From Rhodoplanes sp. Z2-YC6860 (lineage in GTDB: Bacteria; Pseudomonadota; Alphaproteobacteria; Rhizobiales; Xanthobacteraceae), in NCBI RefSeq assembly GCF_001579845.1, contig NZ_CP007440.1, forward strand, positions 5,850,029 to 5,914,028: a stretch of DNA of 64,000 nt, written 5' to 3'. A program made the position numbers and the translations under genes. The notes below the pieces were generated by a model. That model had not been told where the DNA came from, searched no databases, and saw only the letters and a program-made list of their open reading frames with translations. Shown one piece after another: positions 60,192 through 64,000 of this stretch. How positions within the stretch are numbered: position 1 is the stretch's first letter; each line of letters starts with the position of its first letter.

Positions 60192-61166
60192 ATGAAAGGG
60201 GTACTGACCAGAACCGCGATTGTGCTTGGCCTCCTTGCTGTGGCGCCGGCGGTGGCCTCGGCGGAGGTTTGGCAGCCAACGCGGTCGATCAAGATGATCT
60301 GCCCGTTTCCGGCCGGCGGCGGCACCGATCTCATTGCCCGCCTTGCCGCAAAAGGCCTGAGCGACCGGCTCGGCCAGCAGGTCTATGTCGAGAATCGCGG
60401 CGGCGCCAACGGCGCGATCGGCGTGCAGCAACTGATGCAATCGGACCCCGACGGCTACACCATCGGCGCCATTTCCGACGGGCCGATGATCGTCAATCCG
60501 GCGCTCTATCCCAACAACCCGTATCAGCCGCTGCGCGACTTCATCGCGGTCGGCCAGATGATCAAATTTCCGTCGCTGCTGACCGCGAACCCATCGACCG
60601 GCATCAAGACCGTGGCCGATATGATCAAGGCCGCGAAGGAAAAGCCAGGCGCGCTGAACTTCTCGTCGGGCGGCATCGGCAATTTCAGTCACATGGGACT
60701 TGAGCTCCTGGCGATTCAAGCGGGCATCAAACTCACCCACGTGCCCTATCGCGGGGTCGGGCCCGCGACCACCGCGGTGCTCGGTGGCGAGGTCCAGCTC
60801 ATGTACAACAACGTCGCCACCGCGATCGAGCATGTGCGCGGCGGCAAGCTCAACGCGCTCGGTGTCGGCGAACCCAAGCGCATCGAAGGCCTGCCGGACA
60901 TTCCGGCCATTGCAGAGACGGTTCCGGGATTCGAGATGGCAGCCTGGGTCGGTATCTTCGTGCCGGTCAAAACGCCGCAGCCGATCGTGGACCGGCTCAC
61001 CAAGGAAACCGCAGCCTTCCTCGAAGACCCGGAGACCAAGAAATACTTCCAGCAGCAATTCATCGTCGCGGCCTACAAGAACCCCGAGCAGTTCCAGAAA
61101 TACATCAAAGTCGAGCTCGACCGCTGGGCCGACGTGGTCAAGACCGCAGGCATCAAGGGCGAATAG
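60192..61166 (+). CDS. TTT-family (Bug/TctC) periplasmic substrate-binding protein 12
   Basis: A 324-residue binding protein with signal peptide ending near ASA-EVW, ligand motif MICPFPAGGGTDLIAR (Cys in place of the usual Val) and SDPDGYTIGAIS. GGGAGG precedes ATG 60192. It lies between the dehydrogenase and the acyl-CoA dehydrogenase pair, with gaps of 35 and 9 bp, so it is part of the operon. Confidence 0.9.
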   Translation: MKGVLTRTAIVLGLLAVAPAVASAEVWQPTRSIKMICPFPAGGGTDLIARLAAKGLSDRLGQQVYVENRGGANGAIGVQQLMQSDPDGYTIGAISDGPMIVNPALYPNNPYQPLRDFIAVGQMIKFPSLLTANPSTGIKTVADMIKAAKEKPGALNFSSGGIGNFSHMGLELLAIQAGIKLTHVPYRGVGPATTAVLGGEVQLMYNNVATAIEHVRGGKLNALGVGEPKRIEGLPDIPAIAETVPGFEMAAWVGIFVPVKTPQPIVDRLTKETAAFLEDPETKKYFQQQFIVAAYKNPEQFQKYIKVELDRWADVVKTAGIKGE

Positions 61167-61175
61167 GAATCACTC

Positions 61176-62381
61176 ATGTACGATCTGCATCTGTCACCTG
61201 AACAGTTGGAGTTTCGCGACACGGTGCGAAGCTTCGTCAATGACGAGGTCAAGCCGGTGACGCTCAAGGCCGACCGGCTCGATCTCGCCGATCGCACCTT
61301 GCCTGCCGACGTCCTTCGCAAGGCCTCGCAGATGGGACTACGCACGATCGCGCTTCCCGAGGATCTGGGCGGCGTCGGCGCGGACGCGCTGACCTGCTGC
61401 ATCGTGATCGAGGAGCTTGCCGTCGGCGACACCGACCTGGCCGCAGTGCTCGCCGAAACCGCTGCGCTGTCGCTGCGGCTGTTTCCGGCGATGACGCCGG
61501 AGCAAGGCGACCGCTTCCTGCAGAAATTCCTGGAAGATGACGACCATCACCTCGCCTGCGCGGAGCGCGAGCCCGATGCCGAGACGGCGCTGGGCATCAA
61601 CTACCACCGGCCGGGCAGCGTCGAGCGACGCGTCACGACCACCGCGACGCGCAACGGCAACGAGTTCATCATCAACGGCGTCAAGGACCATGTCGCCAAT
61701 GCCACCGTCGCCAAGCTGATCGCGGTCGAAGCGCAGACCGACAAGGGCCCGGCGCTGATCCTGGTGCCGCGCGACACGCCCGGTCTGAGCGTCAGCGCGC
61801 AGCCCGGGCCGCGCTGGTTTCATGGCGACCGCGGCCGGATCGAGCTGAAGGATTGCCGCGTGCCGGCGGGCAATCTGCTCACGTTGGGCGGCGCGCCGGA
61901 CGCGGGCCGCGCCATTCCGTTTCGTGAGGCTGTCAACATCGGCATCGGGCGCGCCGCCCATGAGGCCGCCGTGGACTATTCGCAGCTTCGCGTGCAGGGC
62001 GGCCGCCCGATCGCCGAGCACCAGGCGATCGGCACCAAGCTTGCCGACATCGCGATCCGGCTCGACGTCGCCCGCTCCGTCGTGTGGCGCGCCGCCTGGG
62101 CGGCGGATCATGCCGATGCCTTCGCCGACCGGAGCTTGCCAAACCTGCCGCTCACGACCATCGCCAAGGTCTACACGACCGAGGCGATCTATCGCGCCAC
62201 CAAGGACGCCGCCGAATGCTTCGGCGCCATGGGCGTGATGCGCGACATGCCGCTGCAGAAGTACATCCACGACGCCCGCGTCTGCCTCTACTCCGGCGAT
62301 GGCGCGGCCGACGACCGGCTGCGCATCGCCGAAGCCGTCACCCAATTTCGGCGCGGCGCGCCGATGCTCGCTGCCGAATAA
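61176..62381 (+). CDS. Acyl-CoA dehydrogenase 2
   Basis: A 401-residue acyl-CoA dehydrogenase-like flavoprotein: LSPEQLEFRDTVRSFVNDEV at the N-terminus, ALPEDLGGVGADALTCCIV, and the C-terminal AECFGAMGVMRDMPLQKYIHDAR. The position normally held by the catalytic Glu of YEGT reads LYSGDGAADD, so the Glu is replaced. The middle domain lacks the strict TEPxxGSD motif (CAERE-PDAETA). It forms a pair with the next gene, which has the same length; the two may make a heteromeric enzyme. Confidence 0.82.
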   Translation: MYDLHLSPEQLEFRDTVRSFVNDEVKPVTLKADRLDLADRTLPADVLRKASQMGLRTIALPEDLGGVGADALTCCIVIEELAVGDTDLAAVLAETAALSLRLFPAMTPEQGDRFLQKFLEDDDHHLACAEREPDAETALGINYHRPGSVERRVTTTATRNGNEFIINGVKDHVANATVAKLIAVEAQTDKGPALILVPRDTPGLSVSAQPGPRWFHGDRGRIELKDCRVPAGNLLTLGGAPDAGRAIPFREAVNIGIGRAAHEAAVDYSQLRVQGGRPIAEHQAIGTKLADIAIRLDVARSVVWRAAWAADHADAFADRSLPNLPLTTIAKVYTTEAIYRATKDAAECFGAMGVMRDMPLQKYIHDARVCLYSGDGAADDRLRIAEAVTQFRRGAPMLAAE

Positions 62382-62392
62382 GAGGTGTGACC

Positions 62393-63598
62393 ATGGATTT
62401 TTCACTGAGCAACGAACAGCGCTCCTGGCAGATGCAGGCCCGCAAATTCGCCCAGGAGGAGATCAAGCCGATTGCGCTCGATCTCGACGAAGCACCGGAC
62501 GCCCACGGCACCTTCAACTGGGACATCGTCGAGAAGGGATCGAAGCTCGGCTTCCGCACGCTGGCGGTGCCGAAGGAATACGGCGGCGAAGGCACCGACT
62601 ACGTGACCCAGGCGCTGGTCATGGCGGAGCTCGCCCGCGGCGACAGCGCGATCTCCAAGACCTTCAGCCAGAACTGGAAGTGGAGCCATCTGATCGCGCA
62701 GGCCTGCAATCCCGAACAGAAGGAGCGGTTTCTCCGGCCGTTCGTCGCCGATCACCGATTTCTGCTCGGCAAGGGCATCACCGAGCCGACCGCGGGCTCC
62801 GACAACCGCATGCCGCCGAGCGACGCGCCGAAAGCCGGCCTGAAGCTCCGCGCCGAGCGCCAGGGCGATGACTGGATCTTGAATGGCGAGAAATGCTTCA
62901 TCGCCAATGCGCCAGTCGGCAAGCTGTTCTTCATCGACGCGCGCACCGATCCGAACGCGCCGCTGCGCCAGGGCACCACGATGTTCCTGGTGCCGCGCGA
63001 CACGCCGGGCTTCCGCATCGGCAAGGTGTTCAACAAAAGCGGCTGGCGGTTCTATCGCAACGGCGAGATGATCTTCGAGAACGCCCGCGTGCCGCACGCC
63101 AACGTGGTCGGCCACGTCAACAACTCCGACATGAAGACGCAAGCCGCGGGCGATCGCACCGGCGGCGACATCTTCGGCGATCTCGAATTGGCCGCGAATG
63201 CGCTCGGCGTCTGCGACGATGCATGTGAGTCCGCGATGAAGCACGCCAAGACCGCGACGCAAGGCGGCAAGCCGCTGTTCGATCAGCAACTGGTGCAGCT
63301 CAAGATCAACAAGATGCACATGTGGACCGAGGCGCTGCGGTCATTGGTCATGCGGGTGGCCTGGGAGCACGACCACAAGGTCCATTCGGCCAATGCCGGA
63401 CTTGCGATGAATCTTTCGACCGACGTGATCCAGGAGGTCACGGAGCTGAACCTGGAGATTCACGTCGGGGCCGGCGGAAATGCGCTGCGTCACGCCGAAA
63501 AGCTCGTGCGCGACGGCTTCATCTGGAGCCATCTCGCCGGCGACACCGTGCAGCGGCTCAAGGTCGCGGCGCGGTTGGCCAAGATGGCGGCGCATTAG
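62393..63598 (+). CDS. Acyl-CoA dehydrogenase 3
   Basis: A 401-residue acyl-CoA dehydrogenase: FSLSNEQRSWQMQARKFAQE at the N-terminus, GKGITEPTAGSDNRM in the middle (canonical TEP-GSD motif), and a C-terminal domain ending GFIWSHLAGDTVQRLK, where the usual catalytic Glu is Ala. AAGAGG precedes ATG 62393, 11 bp after the first partner. One subunit with the TEP-GSD motif and one without fits alpha/beta heteromeric dehydrogenases of aromatic or steroid catabolism, but this is inference. Confidence 0.87.
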   Translation: MDFSLSNEQRSWQMQARKFAQEEIKPIALDLDEAPDAHGTFNWDIVEKGSKLGFRTLAVPKEYGGEGTDYVTQALVMAELARGDSAISKTFSQNWKWSHLIAQACNPEQKERFLRPFVADHRFLLGKGITEPTAGSDNRMPPSDAPKAGLKLRAERQGDDWILNGEKCFIANAPVGKLFFIDARTDPNAPLRQGTTMFLVPRDTPGFRIGKVFNKSGWRFYRNGEMIFENARVPHANVVGHVNNSDMKTQAAGDRTGGDIFGDLELAANALGVCDDACESAMKHAKTATQGGKPLFDQQLVQLKINKMHMWTEALRSLVMRVAWEHDHKVHSANAGLAMNLSTDVIQEVTELNLEIHVGAGGNALRHAEKLVRDGFIWSHLAGDTVQRLKVAARLAKMAAH

Positions 63599-63657
63599 CA
63601 TCTCGTGCACAGCGCTTGCCCATCGTTGGCATTGACGCATCCACACACTCCGCTGTA

Positions 63658-63762
63658 ACCCCCGCGCTTGACGCGGGGGTCCATACGGTGTCACAGCCGA
63701 GAACAATCTTACGATTGCATTCGCTGCGCCCGCTCATGGATTGCCGGGTCAAGCCCGGCAAT
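63658..63762. repeat. Two intergenic GC-rich hairpins before the decarboxylase gene
   Basis: The 210-bp gap holds ACCCCCGCGC paired with GCGGGGGT (63658-63680) and ATTGCCGGG paired with CCCGGCAAT (63740-63762), separated by AT-richer sequence. They resemble other repeats of this chromosome and may end or stabilise the upstream message. Confidence 0.65.
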
Positions 63763-63808
63763 GACACCTGTGGTGTTGCACCAGGAGTGGCAACAACAGG
63801 GACAAACC

Positions 63809-64000
63809 ATGGATACAAAAGACCTCGCCGACAAAGGCCTCAAGCTCCGCAAGGAGCTGTTCGGCGAAGCCGCCGTCGCACAACGCATGAACGCATTCGG
63901 CGAATTCGGCGAGCCGCTGCAGCACATCATCAACGCTTACGCCTATGGCGACGTCTGGAGCCGGCCCGGACTCTCACTCGGCGTCAAGAGCCTGGCCATG
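63809..64000 (+). CDS. Carboxymuconolactone decarboxylase family protein (5' part only)
   Basis: The first 64 codons of a CMD-family protein, cut by the right edge. It starts MDTKDLADKGLKLRKELFG and continues with IINAYAYGDVWSRPGLS, the pattern of 4-carboxymuconolactone decarboxylase (PcaC) and relatives; the CxxC/His region expected later is beyond the edge. It follows the dehydrogenase operon in the same direction. Confidence 0.75.
   Translation, partial: MDTKDLADKGLKLRKELFGEAAVAQRMNAFGEFGEPLQHIINAYAYGDVWSRPGLSLGVKSLAM

Noticed and set aside
12050-61166. The idea that the TTT receptors mark a mobile genomic island.
   Set aside because: No integrase, transposase, tRNA-linked attachment site or clear base-composition break was seen in the window.

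Overview
The window is GC-rich, densely packed alphaproteobacterial chromosome. The evidence is strong third-position GC bias, ATGA gene overlaps, an alphaproteobacterial urea ABC transporter (urtABCD with the long UrtB), a type II lumazine synthase (RibH2) under an FMN riboswitch, and intergenic palindromes of the kind seen in Bradyrhizobium and Rhodopseudomonas relatives. I infer a Rhizobiales member (Nitrobacteraceae or Xanthobacteraceae type); the sequence alone does not give the species. No rRNA, tRNA, transposase, integrase, phage gene or CRISPR array was seen.

Left part (1-12005): the minus-strand urea uptake operon urtA-B-C-D (urtD cut by the window edge), a secreted S10-type serine peptidase, a stand-alone receiver, an EutA-like reactivase with a very His-rich tail followed by an FAD amine oxidase, and a minus-strand group of a VOC protein plus a split ThDP decarboxylase resembling sulfopyruvate decarboxylase.

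Centre and right (12050-64000): an accessory catabolic region. Its most striking feature is twelve genes for periplasmic binding proteins of the tripartite tricarboxylate transporter (TTT, TctC/Bug) family, each placed in or beside a small catabolic operon, with no TctA or TctB membrane gene anywhere. The associated enzymes are two UbiD-family decarboxylases, a 4,5-dihydroxyphthalate decarboxylase-like protein, two amidohydrolases, two Asp/Glu racemase/maleate isomerase-like proteins, two acyl-CoA ligases, three acyl-CoA dehydrogenases, an IorAB-type molybdenum hydroxylase, two 387-residue C-C hydrolase-like alpha/beta hydrolases, an isopropylmalate dehydrogenase-like enzyme, an MmgE/PrpD protein, a flavin monooxygenase, and a carboxymuconolactone decarboxylase cut by the right edge. 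The theme is uptake and breakdown of aromatic, heteroaromatic and dicarboxylic acids.

Other functions: a five-gene minus-strand operon (cysteine-dioxygenase-like protein, MDR oxidoreductase, thioesterase, dihaem cytochrome c, acyl-CoA ligase) at 13168-17718; FMN riboswitch plus ribH2 at 30068-30719, next to the flavin monooxygenase; and an acyltransferase plus DevBCA-like exporter at 37671-41888.

Three things stand out beyond ordinary annotation. The binding proteins are interleaved with enzymes as if each operon carried its own soluble receptor. One DctP-type binding protein has no signal peptide and no room for one. Several enzymes lack canonical active-site residues: an alpha/beta hydrolase with Lys at the nucleophile, an M20 peptidase without HxD, two amidohydrolases with altered metal ligands, and three acyl-CoA dehydrogenases without the usual Glu. 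No DNA-binding transcription factor is encoded in the 64 kb. Many gaps hold palindromic repeats, including one ~47-bp element nested inside two different repeat families.
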